In this document: piece by piece, positions 8,307-16,161 of the stretch
Position numbering within the stretch: the first letter of the stretch is position 1
How the letters are laid out: every line of letters begins with the position of its first letter
Origin: Ktedonobacter robiniae
GTDB lineage: Bacteria > Chloroflexota > Ktedonobacteria > Ktedonobacterales > Ktedonobacteraceae
Length of the DNA: 64,000 nucleotides
Direction: 5' to 3'
NCBI RefSeq assembly: GCF_016587375.1
Contig: NZ_BNJG01000001.1
Coordinates: 3,230,001 to 3,294,000 of the forward strand
The notes under the pieces: model-generated
The model's input: the letters and a program-made list of their open reading frames with translations, nothing else
The model's database searches: none
Told to the model about the DNA's origin: nothing
Program-made: the position numbers and the translations under genes

Positions 8307-9914
8307 CTACGCTCGCTCAAGGAGTTCGTCATAGCGCTCGTCGTAGTGGACGATGCGCCCTTCGGGCATCAAGAGCAGCGTATCTGGCTTCAGGTCGCGT
8401 ACAAACTCGACATCGTGGGTGACGGTCATGATGGTGCCGTTATAGGTGCCAAGCGCCTCACCAACGATCTTACGCGATGAGGCATCCAGGTGGCTGGTAG
8501 GCTCGTCGAGCACGAGCAGGTTAGGGCCATCCAGGACCATCTTCGCCAGGGCCAGGCGCGTCTTCTCGCCTCCACTGAGGGTTTGGATCTTCTGGAAGAC
8601 ACGCTCGCCATTGAAGAGGAAGCGTCCCAGAACATTGCGTACACGCTTCATATTATCCGGCAAGATCTCGCTTGCCTCGTGGAGCACGGTGTTCTCGTAG
8701 TCAAGGCCCTCGTTCTCCTGCGCATAGTAGCCCAGGCGCACGCGCTCTCCCTGTATCGCTTTCCCTGCATTGAGAGGGGTGAGACCAAGAAGTGTACGCA
8801 GCAGCGTCGTCTTGCCTGCGCCATTGAGGCCGACGATGACCAGGCGCTGCCCGCGCTCCACCTCAAAGTTGATATCGCTGAAGATGACCTTGCTGCCATA
8901 GCTCTTGCTGAGCTGATCGGCCTTGAGCACGAGCTGGCTACTTGGATAGCGCACCGGAAAATCGATCTTGATGCGGCGACTCTCCTGTGGTAACTCGGAC
9001 TTGCTGGCCTCCAGTTCAGAGATACGCCTATCAAGCGAGCGGCGCTGACTCACGCGTGTCGCACCGAAGCGGCGCAGGCGATCGGAGGTCTTGCGCAGGC
9101 GATCAATCTCGCGCTCCTGCTGCTTCTTGTTCTTCTCCAGCAGTGCCAGGGCGTCGCCCGTGACTGAGAGGTAGTGAGTATAGGTTCCCTTATACTCCTC
9201 AAGGACGTGCGAGAACTCGTTCAGGCGCAGAATCTTGGTAATGCTGCGGTCCAGCAGGTCCAGGTCGTGCGAGATGATAAGCAGCGCGCCACGATAGTCC
9301 TGTAGAAACTCCATCAGCCAGCCGGCGGCCTCCACATCCAGGAAGTTGGTAGGCTCGTCGAGCAGGAGGAGCTCGGGCGATTGGAAGAGGAGCCGGACCA
9401 GGGCCAGCTTGGTCTTCTGTCCACCGCTCAGAGTGTTTACGGAGCGGTCAAGCGTCAGGCCACCAATATTCAGGCCCGCGATCAGCTCCTCGCAACGCGC
9501 GTCGGCCTCGTAGTAACCCAGGCGTTCCAGGGCCTCCTGTGCCAGCGAAAAGTGCTCCAGGAGCGTCTCCAGTTCATCGCCAGCGGCGCTGGCGATCTGC
9601 CCGGAGAGCTGTTCATACTGCTCGATGGCGCGATCCAGGCCTGTGCTATTGAAGATGAAGTCACGCACGGTACCATTTCCGGCTGTTCCCTCTTCGTGGG
9701 CGATATCCTGCGAGAGGTAGCCAAAGGTGCGTGGGCGAGCGATGGTGCCGCTATCGGCCTCCTGCTGGCCCGCGACAATTTTGAGCAGTGAGCTTTTTCC
9801 GGCACCATTGACGCCGATCAGGCCAGCTTTCTCGCCAGGTGCGACCGTAAAAGAGACATCATTGAGGATTAAGCGTGCCCCATATGAAAGTTGTAGATGA
9901 TTGACTTGCAGCAT
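8307..9914 (-). CDS. ABC-F family ATPase (ribosome-acting, no membrane domain)
   Basis: Two ABC domains lie in one 535-residue chain without membrane segments, as in ABC-F translation factors and ribosome-protection proteins. Domain 1 has Walker A GVNGAGKSS, signature LSGGQKTKLALV and Walker B LLLLDEPTNFLD. Domain 2 has GLNGAGKTT, LSGGEKTRLALA and LLVLDEPTSHLD. A charged inter-domain linker (about residues 245-315, LEKNKKQQEREIDRLRKTSD) reaches the ribosomal P/E site in known members. The leader upstream looks like translational attenuation (see 10173-10373), which is common for antibiotic-inducible ABC-F genes. Which drug, if any, is unknown; a housekeeping role is also possible. Confidence 0.9.
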   Translation of the reverse strand: MLQVNHLQLSYGARLILNDVSFTVAPGEKAGLIGVNGAGKSSLLKIVAGQQEADSGTIARPRTFGYLSQDIAHEEGTAGNGTVRDFIFNSTGLDRAIEQYEQLSGQIASAAGDELETLLEHFSLAQEALERLGYYEADARCEELIAGLNIGGLTLDRSVNTLSGGQKTKLALVRLLFQSPELLLLDEPTNFLDVEAAGWLMEFLQDYRGALLIISHDLDLLDRSITKILRLNEFSHVLEEYKGTYTHYLSVTGDALALLEKNKKQQEREIDRLRKTSDRLRRFGATRVSQRRSLDRRISELEASKSELPQESRRIKIDFPVRYPSSQLVLKADQLSKSYGSKVIFSDINFEVERGQRLVIVGLNGAGKTTLLRTLLGLTPLNAGKAIQGERVRLGYYAQENEGLDYENTVLHEASEILPDNMKRVRNVLGRFLFNGERVFQKIQTLSGGEKTRLALAKMVLDGPNLLVLDEPTSHLDASSRKIVGEALGTYNGTIMTVTHDVEFVRDLKPDTLLLMPEGRIVHYDERYDELLERA

Positions 9915-10172
9915 AGCGTTTTCTTATTTCTCCTAAGGCGCTTCGGTTCTATATTTAGACAAGATGATCAGTACTTGTTGTTGTAGGCTGGCGTAGGCAC
10001 GATCTACCAGCGGCAAGAAAAGGGGCAGGGCATGTCTCACCCATGGATGTACGGGAAGCGCAGGCCGCGAGTAAGCAGCAAGACGATCCGCTGCCCAGCG
10101 ACACACGCCATGGCGAGAGAAAAGGGAGGAAGGAAAGAAACTGGAGGTAAGCCAGGTGAAGACAACAGCAAT
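9915..10172. other. Long 5' leader of the ABC-F gene
   Basis: No gene is seen in these 258 bases. On the minus strand they form the distal part of the ABC-F leader, between a candidate attenuator terminator and the start codon. Confidence 0.4.
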
Positions 10173-10197
10173 AAAAAACCTCTTTAGAGTGAGAGGT
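10173..10197 (-). terminator. Candidate attenuator terminator of the ABC-F leader
   Basis: On the minus strand ACCTCT (10183-10178 side) pairs with AGAGGT across a short loop and is followed by a U run (10177-10173). It lies downstream of a promoter and a 12-codon leader ORF and upstream of the ABC-F gene, which fits conditional termination. Confidence 0.5.
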
Positions 10198-10229
10198 CAG
10201 CTTCTATGCTGTCGCGTGCCACTTTCCTA

Positions 10230-10260
10230 CCGCATGAGCCCGGCGTGGTCGCTCATGCGG
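10230..10260 (-). promoter_or_regulatory. Leader hairpin overlapping the leader-peptide stop
   Basis: Perfect 10-bp arms (CCGCATGAGC and GCTCATGCGG) surround an 11-base loop. The 5' arm on the minus strand contains the TGA of the leader peptide, so a ribosome stalled there would open this hairpin. Confidence 0.5.
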
Positions 10261-10291
10261 CAATTACTATTGCGAGAGATACACCTGTCAT
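10253..10291 (-). CDS. Candidate 12-residue leader peptide MTGVSLAIVIAA
   Basis: An ATG at 10291 opens a 12-codon frame ending TGA inside a hairpin, about 47 bases after the predicted transcription start. An AAGGACGAG sequence lies upstream at a somewhat long spacing. The hydrophobic tail (AIVIAA) recalls macrolide-sensing leader peptides such as those with IAVV or IFVI stall motifs. That is an analogy, not proof. Confidence 0.4.
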   Translation of the reverse strand: MTGVSLAIVIAA

Positions 10292-10344
10292 AAGATTAGC
10301 TCGTCCTTGCAGTGCCAGATAACAAAAGTTGAGGTATCTTTTCA

Positions 10345-10373
10345 AGAATACCATCGGCGCTTCCGAAAGTCAA
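10345..10373 (-). promoter_or_regulatory. Promoter of the ABC-F leader transcript
   Basis: On the minus strand TTGACT (10373-10368) and TATTCT (10350-10345) are separated by 17 bp. The predicted start near 10338 gives a leader of more than 400 nt containing the peptide, hairpin and terminator. Confidence 0.55.
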
Positions 10374-10438
10374 TCGCTTCAAAGCTTCTCAGAAGTTACC
10401 TATTACTTTCTATTTCGGCTCGTAAGCTTGCCAGGGAT

Positions 10439-10516
10439 AGGGTGTATGGACATATGGCACCGGCAAATTCCGGCGCCATATGTCCATACACCCTCCTGAG
10501 CGCCGCAGGCGCGAAG
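10439..10516 (+). repeat. Long hairpin H5 with satellite motif
   Basis: Outer arms 10439-10458 and 10475-10494 (20 bp) are perfect; beyond one A/C mismatch the stem continues with CCGG. The satellite GAGCGCCGCAGGCGCGAAG follows at 10498-10516. Unlike most members it is not at the 3' end of a gene: it lies between the divergently read ABC-F leader and the tRNA gene. Confidence 0.85.
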
Positions 10517-10565
10517 CGACTTTGGGTAAGCCTGGAAATTGCACCATATTGCACCCTAAAAATGC

Positions 10566-10594
10566 TTGAAAATATTCTTGAGATCAGGTATACT
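10566..10594 (+). promoter_or_regulatory. tRNA-Ala promoter
   Basis: TTGAAA (10566-10571) and TATACT (10589-10594) are 17 bp apart. The predicted start lies about 25 bases before the tRNA. Confidence 0.6.
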
Positions 10595-10625
10595 TCTATA
10601 TGTTGTTGCGAAAGCGAACACATAT

Positions 10626-10698
10626 GGGCTTGTAGCGCAGCTGGTAGAGCGTCTCCATGGCATGGAGAAGGTCAGGGGTTCGAGTCCCCTCTGGTCCA
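10626..10698 (+). tRNA. tRNA-Ala (anticodon GGC)
   Basis: The cloverleaf fits: acceptor GGGCTTG/CTGGTCC, D arm GCGC/GAGC, anticodon stem TCTCC/GGAGA with loop ATGGCAT (anticodon GGC), variable AGGTC, and T arm AGGGG/CCCCT with TTCGAGT. The G3-U70 pair, the identity element for alanine, is present. There is a U6-U67 mismatch in the acceptor and one mismatch in the D stem. CCA is not encoded after discriminator A. Confidence 0.93.
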
Positions 10699-10705
10699 CT
10701 AACAG

Positions 10706-10740
10706 AAAAACCCGTTCAGGATATCCTGAACGGGTTTTTT
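10706..10740 (+). terminator. Intrinsic terminator after tRNA-Ala
   Basis: A perfect palindrome (AAAAACCCGTTCAGGAT and its complement) ends in a run of six T. This is a textbook terminator, unlike the long hairpins elsewhere in the window. Confidence 0.85.
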
Positions 10741-10882
10741 ATTTGTCCTCCATTGTTTGAGAAACATCAGCCTCATTCATCACCGTAAAGTCCTGTTGAT
10801 TTGGCCCTGACGTAGATTTTCTTACCATGTATAGTGGCAAATATGCAAATAATAAGATGGAAGCGTGTTTGGGAGATGCAAG

Positions 10883-12154
10883 ATGCGAAAAGGGCTGTAT
10901 GTGATAAGAAATAGGCTAGCCTGGATGATTGTTGCGGGGCTGGTAGTATGGGGCATATTCTTCTGGTCCGGTCAGCTATGTACTGGAAAAGTGTTTGCGC
11001 GAACAACGCAACCGCGTGTCTTGCCATACAGTGCCACGGCCCATGGACCATATAGCGTGAAGGGGAACCAGATTCTAGACGCGGATGGCAAGCCATATCT
11101 CTTTCATGGCGTGGCTCGTGATGGGTTGGAGTACGATTGCGAAGGGCAAGCTGGTCCATACACCAGGCAGTCTCTGGCCTTGATGGGTACGCCCTCGGGG
11201 AAGGACCTCGATATCAATGCCGGGTCATATTGGGGTGGCAACACCGTGCGTCTACCCCTCTCGCAGAACTTCTGGCTCAAGGGCGGAAGTGGTGACGCGA
11301 ACTGTACCTCGGCCAGGTACCAGGCCCTGGTGAAGCGCATTGTGGATGACCTGGCCAGCCTTCAGCTCAATGTCATTCTCGATTTGCACTGGGTAGGAGC
11401 TAATGGGCAGGTGGGCAAAGGTGGCGCGGAAGCTGCTATGCCTGACACTGACAGCGTCACCTTTTGGCAGCAGGTTGCGAAGGTCTATAAGGAATATCCT
11501 GATGTGCTGTTCGAACTCTACAACGAACCCCATATCAGTCCTCAGAAAGCGGTTTGCTGGTTGCATGGCTGCATGATTACGAACGATAAGGCGCGCTCAA
11601 ATGACTGCAATGGCTGTTTTAAATACCTCACCTACCAGGCTGTTGGAATGCAACGCCTGGTGGATGCTGTGCGCCAGGTTGGAGCTAAGAATCTCGTGCT
11701 CGTTGCAGGCACTAATTGGGGCTATGATCTGACCCATCTGCCTACGTATGCTGTGCAAGGCGAGAATATCGTCTATGACGCACACCCCTATAACTATTGG
11801 GGGAAGCAGCCTGCCGACTGGTACGCTGGCTTTGGCAAGTTTGCTGCTGCCTACCCACTCATGGTAAGCGAGTTTGGCTCGTATGACTGTGGTTCAAACT
11901 ACGTAGAGCAGTTGCTAGCCTACCTGGATACGCTCCACGTGGGCTGGGTGGCCTGGACATGGGCAGTGGCCGCAAGTAGTGGCGACCAGGTGTGTAGCAT
12001 CCCGCAGCTTGTTACCGATTATCGCGGCACACCAAGCAAGTCCATGGGAAGCGCTATCTATCAGCATCTGCATAGCTATGTGCGCGATCCCGGCACGCAA
12101 TGGCTCCTGATGATTAGCGACCTGCGTGCCTTCAAACGTGGTGCCCCCAGGTAA
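10883..12154 (+). CDS. Secreted or anchored GH5-family endoglucanase
   Basis: A glycoside hydrolase of clan A that should cut beta-1,4-glucans with retention. An N-terminal hydrophobic segment (about residues 9-27) acts as signal or anchor. The catalytic domain shows NTVRLPLS, VILDLHW, the acid/base glutamate in ELYNEPH, the nucleophile in MVSEFGSY, and W.AWTWA near the end. Several cysteines suggest extracytoplasmic disulfides. The ATG at 10883 follows GGGAGA; the in-frame ATG at 10865 is less well placed. No binding module or dockerin is visible. It is a single-gene unit, with hairpin H6 about 60 bases after the stop. Confidence 0.88.
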   Translation: MRKGLYVIRNRLAWMIVAGLVVWGIFFWSGQLCTGKVFARTTQPRVLPYSATAHGPYSVKGNQILDADGKPYLFHGVARDGLEYDCEGQAGPYTRQSLALMGTPSGKDLDINAGSYWGGNTVRLPLSQNFWLKGGSGDANCTSARYQALVKRIVDDLASLQLNVILDLHWVGANGQVGKGGAEAAMPDTDSVTFWQQVAKVYKEYPDVLFELYNEPHISPQKAVCWLHGCMITNDKARSNDCNGCFKYLTYQAVGMQRLVDAVRQVGAKNLVLVAGTNWGYDLTHLPTYAVQGENIVYDAHPYNYWGKQPADWYAGFGKFAAAYPLMVSEFGSYDCGSNYVEQLLAYLDTLHVGWVAWTWAVAASSGDQVCSIPQLVTDYRGTPSKSMGSAIYQHLHSYVRDPGTQWLLMISDLRAFKRGAPR

Positions 12155-12214
12155 GGAAGGTAAATTGTAATTTGCACAGATTTGCATTTACATACCACTG
12201 CTCGTAGTGTCTTC

Positions 12215-12288
12215 AAGGGTAATGGGCGTGTGGGTGCAGTCAGTTTGCCACCTACACGCCCATTACCCTTGAGCGCCGCAGGCGCGAA
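12215..12288 (+). repeat. Long hairpin H6 with satellite motif
   Basis: Arms 12215-12236 and 12249-12270 pair over 22 bp with one G-T position. The satellite GAGCGCCGCAGGCGCGAAA follows directly at 12271. It lies after the cellulase gene and before the lysine operon promoter. Confidence 0.85.
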
Positions 12289-12332
12289 AAGAACAAGGCA
12301 GGCAAATTGCTGAAATCTTCACAAAAAAAACC

Positions 12333-12362
12333 TTGACAAAGTGCGGATGAGCATGTTATAAA
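12333..12362 (+). promoter_or_regulatory. Promoter of the lysine operon
   Basis: TTGACA (12333-12338) and TATAAA (12357-12362) are 18 bp apart. It sits immediately before the first T-box leader. Confidence 0.75.
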
Positions 12363-12376
12363 TATTTCCAGTACAA

Positions 12377-12683
12377 ACAATCGCATATGCAAGCGTTGAT
12401 GGGACGAGTAACAGTTGTCTCTCATGTACAGAGAGTGGGCGGTCGGTGGAAAGCCCATACGTTGAAGAACTGTGAAAAAGACCCGGATGCTGCGAGAAGA
12501 AATCACGTGATGACGTGAGAATAGACCTCGCCGGAGCCCCCGTAATCAGGCAGTGAGCTAACCGTCAGGTTTGCCCCAGGAGGTTGCCATTGAGAGATGG
12601 CAGCGAAAGAAGGTGGTACCACGGGAGCCTTTACGAGAAAGTAAGTGCTCTTCGTCCTTTAGAGAAGGATGGAGGGCTTTTTT
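12377..12683 (+). ncRNA. T-box riboswitch 1 (lysine specifier)
   Basis: The leader shows GGACGAGTAAC at the base of stem I and the AGAGAG...GGTCGGTGGAAAGCCC apical module. A specifier-loop strand GAAAAAGAC (12475-12480 is AAAAAG, so AAA or AAG, lysine) follows, then the T-box AAGGTGGTACCACGG at 12610-12624, which pairs with uncharged tRNA. The terminator stem at 12647-12677 (13 bp) ends in six U. Uncharged tRNA-Lys should favour the antiterminator and let transcription continue. Confidence 0.9.
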
Positions 12684-12718
12684 GTTTGCCTGAATATCCT
12701 GATTATAGTGAGAGACAG

Positions 12719-13025
12719 ACAATCGCATACCAACAGGCGTTGATGGGACGAGTAACGGTCAACTAGTGTAGACAGAGAGCGGGTGTTTGCTGAGAAGCCC
12801 GCATGCCTGAGCCGCGAAAAAGACCCGGATGCTGCGAGAAGAAATCGCGCGAGAGCGTGAGAATAGACCTCGCCGGAGCCCCCGTAATCGGGCAGTGAGC
12901 TAACCGTCAGGTTTGCCCCAGGAGGTTGCCATTGAGAGATGGCAGCGAAAGAAGGTGGTACCACGGGAGCCTTTACGAGAAAGTAAACGCTCTTCGTCCT
13001 TTAGAGAAGGATGAAGGGCTTTTTT
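12719..13025 (+). ncRNA. T-box riboswitch 2 (lysine specifier, tandem copy)
   Basis: This is a second complete T-box 342 bp downstream of the first and highly similar to it. It has GGACGAGTAAC, the AGAGAGCGGG module, specifier AAAAAG at 12817-12822, T-box AAGGTGGTACCACGG at 12952-12966, and terminator 12989-13019 with a T run to 13025. Polymerase must pass both terminators, so the operon should respond more steeply to lysine starvation. lysW begins 128 bases further on. Confidence 0.9.
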
Positions 13026-13152
13026 ATTGGCAATTTTTAGCACTTTGATGAGATGTGTACAGGCATGAGAAAGATCCTGACTTCTCATTGAGCCATGTTG
13101 AGTTACGATAACATTGTAAGTTTTGCTAGAAAACATTAAAAGGAGACCAACC

Positions 13153-13335
13153 ATGATTTCTAATCCTGTATTAACTGCTGCTTGCCCCGAGTGTGCCGGA
13201 GAGGTGCCGTTGCAGAATGTCCTGGTGGGCGAGATCATCTACTGCCCCGATTGTAGCGCGGAACTGGAAGTGCTGAACCTTGAGCAGCCTGAGCTTGGCC
13301 TTGCTCCTGAGGTAGCCGAGGACTGGGGCGAGTAA
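13153..13335 (+). CDS. lysW: LysW, amino-group carrier protein
   Basis: A 60-residue acidic carrier protein whose C-terminal glutamate is joined to alpha-aminoadipate, protecting the amino group through lysine synthesis. It has the zinc-binding CPEC...CPDC pairs and the diagnostic C-terminus EDWGE. The ATG at 13153 follows AAAAGGAGACC; the upstream in-frame codon at 13123 would put non-family residues in front. It is the first gene of the operon, just after the tandem T-boxes. Its small size and net negative charge match known LysW proteins. Confidence 0.95.
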   Translation: MISNPVLTAACPECAGEVPLQNVLVGEIIYCPDCSAELEVLNLEQPELGLAPEVAEDWGE

Positions 13336-13374
13336 ACGCCTGGCCAGAGAGTAGAAAGAAGGAGTATATCACAT

Positions 13375-14241
13375 ATGCGACTGGCAATTCTGACTTCGCG
13401 TATTCGCGTGGAAGAGAAATTGTTGATAGAGGCCTTGCAGAAGCGCGCCATCGCGTTTGACGTGATTGACGATGGAAAGCTCTTGCTTGACCTTGAGCGT
13501 GGGCGTGAGGAGTGGCGCAAATACGATGCTGTGCTCTGTCGGAGCCTGAGCCAGTCGCGCGGGCAGGCCGTGCTACAGGTCCTGGAGACCTGGGGCATTC
13601 CCACCGTCAATACCGCGACAGTGACCGCGACCTGCAATGATAAACTCGCGACCACCCTGGCGCTTGTACGTGCTGGCGTGCCAACGCCTCGTACCCTGCT
13701 TGCCTTCGAAGAGGCAACCGCTCTACAGGGAGTCGAAATGCTAGGTTATCCGGTTGTCCTAAAGCCAGTGAGTGGCTCCTGGGGCCGCTTGCTGGCACGT
13801 ATCAATGATCGCGATGCCGCTGAGGCCGTGCTTGAGCATCAGGAGACCCTGGGCGGGTATCAGCACCAGATCCACTATATCCAGGAGCATATTCGCAAGC
13901 CGCAGCGTGATATCCGTGCCTTCGTCGTTGGCGAGCGCACCATCTGTGCCATCTATCGCTCCAGCGAGCACTGGGTGACGAACACAGCTCGGGGAGCGGT
14001 GACGAGCAACTGTCTCGTAACGCCAGAGCTGAACGCGCTCTGCCTGCGGGCTGCGCAGGCAGTTGGTGGCGGCATCCTGGCGGTAGATGTCTTTGAAGAT
14101 GCCGAGCGTGGCCTGCTAGTGAATGAGATTAATGCCACGATGGAGTTTCGCAATAGTATCGCCCCTACAGGTGTCGATATTCCTTCTGAAATGCTTGAAT
14201 ATGTGCTGGAGCGTGCTGGCGCGCGCGTGGAGGTGCTGTAA
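13375..14241 (+). CDS. lysX: LysX, LysW-aminoadipate ligase (ATP-grasp)
   Basis: The product ligates the alpha-amino group of 2-aminoadipate to the C-terminal Glu of LysW using ATP. It is a 288-residue RimK-like ATP-grasp protein with N-terminal domain [19 protein letters not shown]-binding [11 protein letters not shown], and the metal-binding end [13 protein letters not shown] followed by PTGVDIP, as in Thermus LysX. A GAAGGAG site precedes the ATG. Its TAA overlaps the lysY ATG, indicating coupled translation. Whether it also accepts glutamate (ArgX activity) cannot be decided from sequence alone. Confidence 0.93.
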   Translation: MRLAILTSRIRVEEKLLIEALQKRAIAFDVIDDGKLLLDLERGREEWRKYDAVLCRSLSQSRGQAVLQVLETWGIPTVNTATVTATCNDKLATTLALVRAGVPTPRTLLAFEEATALQGVEMLGYPVVLKPVSGSWGRLLARINDRDAAEAVLEHQETLGGYQHQIHYIQEHIRKPQRDIRAFVVGERTICAIYRSSEHWVTNTARGAVTSNCLVTPELNALCLRAAQAVGGGILAVDVFEDAERGLLVNEINATMEFRNSIAPTGVDIPSEMLEYVLERAGARVEVL

Positions 14242-15311
14242 TGAATCGTATTCGTGCCACGATTGTCGGTGGTTCAGGCTATACCGGTGGCGAAGTAGCT
14301 CGCCTGCTGCTCTTTCATCCAGAGGTTGAATTGGCGCAGGTGGTGTCGAGCAGTCGCGCGGGCCAGTACCTCCATAGCGCCCATCCCAACCTGCGTGGAT
14401 TGAGTACGATCCGCTTCTCTCATCCAGACGACCTGATGCCCTGCGACGTGCTTTTGCTCTGTCTCCCTCACGGGGCGACAATGGGCGAGATCGCACGCTA
14501 CCGCCAGCTTGCTCCCAGGGTGATTGACCTCTCGGCCGATTTTCGCCTGCGTGATCCCCAGCTCTATCAGCGCTGGTATGGAGACGTCCACCAGGCCCCT
14601 GAGCTGCTGCCAGAGGCTGTCTATGGCCTTCCTGAGTTGCACCGCGAGGAGCTACGCGAGGCCACGCTGGTCAGCGGAACCGGGTGTATGGCGACAACCG
14701 CCATCCTGGGCCTGGCTCCCCTCTATCGCGCGGGCCTGGTGGACGCGAATATACCGCTGGTGCTGGAGGCCAAGGTTGGTTCATCGGCCGCTGGTGCCAA
14801 GCCGGGAAGCAGTAGTCACCATCCTGAGCGCAGCGGAGCGGTCCGCTCATTCCAGCCCACGGGCCATCGCCATAGCGCCGAGCTGATTCAGGAGCTGGGC
14901 TTGCTTGGCGGCCATGGAAACTCTGGCCTGCCGCAGACAGTGGCCTTCTCCGCGACCTCCATTGAACTGGTGCGCGGCATCCTGGTGACGGCGCATGTCT
15001 TCACTAAAGAGCGTATTGACGAGCGTCAGCTCTGGCGTATGTATCGCGAGGCCTACCAACGCGAGCCATTTATTCGCATTGTCAAGGAGCGCACAGGTGT
15101 CTATCGCTACCCCGAACCCAAGATCCTGGCGGGTAGCAACTACTGCGATGTTGGCTTTGAGTTGGATGTGGAGCAGCAGCGCATCGTGGTCATGGCAGCG
15201 CTGGATAACCTGATGAAGGGCGCGGCAGGCAATGCTGTCCAGGCCCTGAACTGTATGTTTGGCTGGGATGAGACGCTAGGGCTGACCTTCCCCGGCCTAC
15301 ATCCAGTGTAG
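14241..15311 (+). CDS. lysY: LysY, LysW-aminoadipyl-phosphate reductase
   Basis: This NADPH-dependent ArgC-like reductase turns LysW-bound aminoadipyl phosphate into the semialdehyde. Its N-terminus IVGGSGYTGGEVARLLL is the Rossmann nucleotide site. The catalytic cysteine lies in VSGTGCMATTA, and the C-terminal NYCDVGFELD and ALDNLMKGAAGNAVQ are family signatures. The 356 residues are normal. It overlaps lysX at TAATG. Its place between lysX and lysZ argues for the lysine pathway rather than arginine. Confidence 0.93.
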   Translation: MNRIRATIVGGSGYTGGEVARLLLFHPEVELAQVVSSSRAGQYLHSAHPNLRGLSTIRFSHPDDLMPCDVLLLCLPHGATMGEIARYRQLAPRVIDLSADFRLRDPQLYQRWYGDVHQAPELLPEAVYGLPELHREELREATLVSGTGCMATTAILGLAPLYRAGLVDANIPLVLEAKVGSSAAGAKPGSSSHHPERSGAVRSFQPTGHRHSAELIQELGLLGGHGNSGLPQTVAFSATSIELVRGILVTAHVFTKERIDERQLWRMYREAYQREPFIRIVKERTGVYRYPEPKILAGSNYCDVGFELDVEQQRIVVMAALDNLMKGAAGNAVQALNCMFGWDETLGLTFPGLHPV

Positions 15312-15330
15312 TGGCGTAGGGAGAAGGATT

Positions 15331-16161
15331 ATGACGCTGGTAATTAAGATTGGCGGCGGTGCGGGCGTCGCGACGGAGAATATTCTGCGCGAAGTCGCGG
15401 AACTGGTGCGCACTGGGCAGCAGGTCGTGCTCCTACATGGAGGCTCCGACCTGACCAATACTCTCTCTCAGCAGCTTGGGCACGAGGCGCGCACCATTAC
15501 CTCTCCCAGTGGTATGACGAGCCGCTACACCGATAGCGAGACGCTGAGCATCTTCGCCATGGCGGTCGCGGGCCAGATCAATACGGAGCTGGTGGCGCAG
15601 CTCCAGGGGCAGGGTATCAACGCCCTGGGCCTGGCGGGTATTGATGGGCGCTTACTGCAAGCGCGGCGCAAGGCCGCCATTCGCTCGATCACGCCCGAGG
15701 GACGCGTACAGATTATTCGCGATGACTATACGGGCCAGATTGAGCAGGTGAATGGCGATCTGCTCCGCCTGTTGCTGGGAGCCGGATATACGCCCGTCAT
15801 TGCTCCCCTGGCGCTCAGCCACGAGGGCGAGCGGCTCAATGTCGATGGTGACCGCGCCGCCGCCGCTGTAGCTGCGGCTCTACAGGCCGGAACCCTGGTC
15901 ATTATGACCAATGTGAGTGGTCTGCGACGCGATGCAAACGATGCCAGTACGGTTATCGAGCATATACCCGCTGAGAGCGTCGCGGACTATATGGAATATG
16001 CGCAGGGGCGCATGCGCAAGAAGATGCTGGGGGCGCAGGAGGCTTTGCAGGCTGGTGTGCAACGTGTCTGCATTGGCTGCGAGAGCCTCACGAATGTGCT
16101 TAATGGTGCGGGAACGATAATAGAACAGACACATCAACTGGTAGGAAGGAGAGACGTATGA
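15331..16161 (+). CDS. lysZ: LysZ, LysW-aminoadipate kinase
   Basis: An amino-acid kinase of the ArgB/NAGK fold that phosphorylates the side-chain carboxylate of LysW-bound aminoadipate. The start LVIKIGGGAGV carries the conserved lysine and glycine loop, VVLLHGGSDL follows, and NVDGDRAAAAVAAAL and MTNVSGL belong to the nucleotide-binding lobe. At 276 residues it has normal length. A GAGAAGGA site lies upstream, and the stop overlaps the next start by four bases. Confidence 0.93.
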   Translation: MTLVIKIGGGAGVATENILREVAELVRTGQQVVLLHGGSDLTNTLSQQLGHEARTITSPSGMTSRYTDSETLSIFAMAVAGQINTELVAQLQGQGINALGLAGIDGRLLQARRKAAIRSITPEGRVQIIRDDYTGQIEQVNGDLLRLLLGAGYTPVIAPLALSHEGERLNVDGDRAAAAVAAALQAGTLVIMTNVSGLRRDANDASTVIEHIPAESVADYMEYAQGRMRKKMLGAQEALQAGVQRVCIGCESLTNVLNGAGTIIEQTHQLVGRRDV

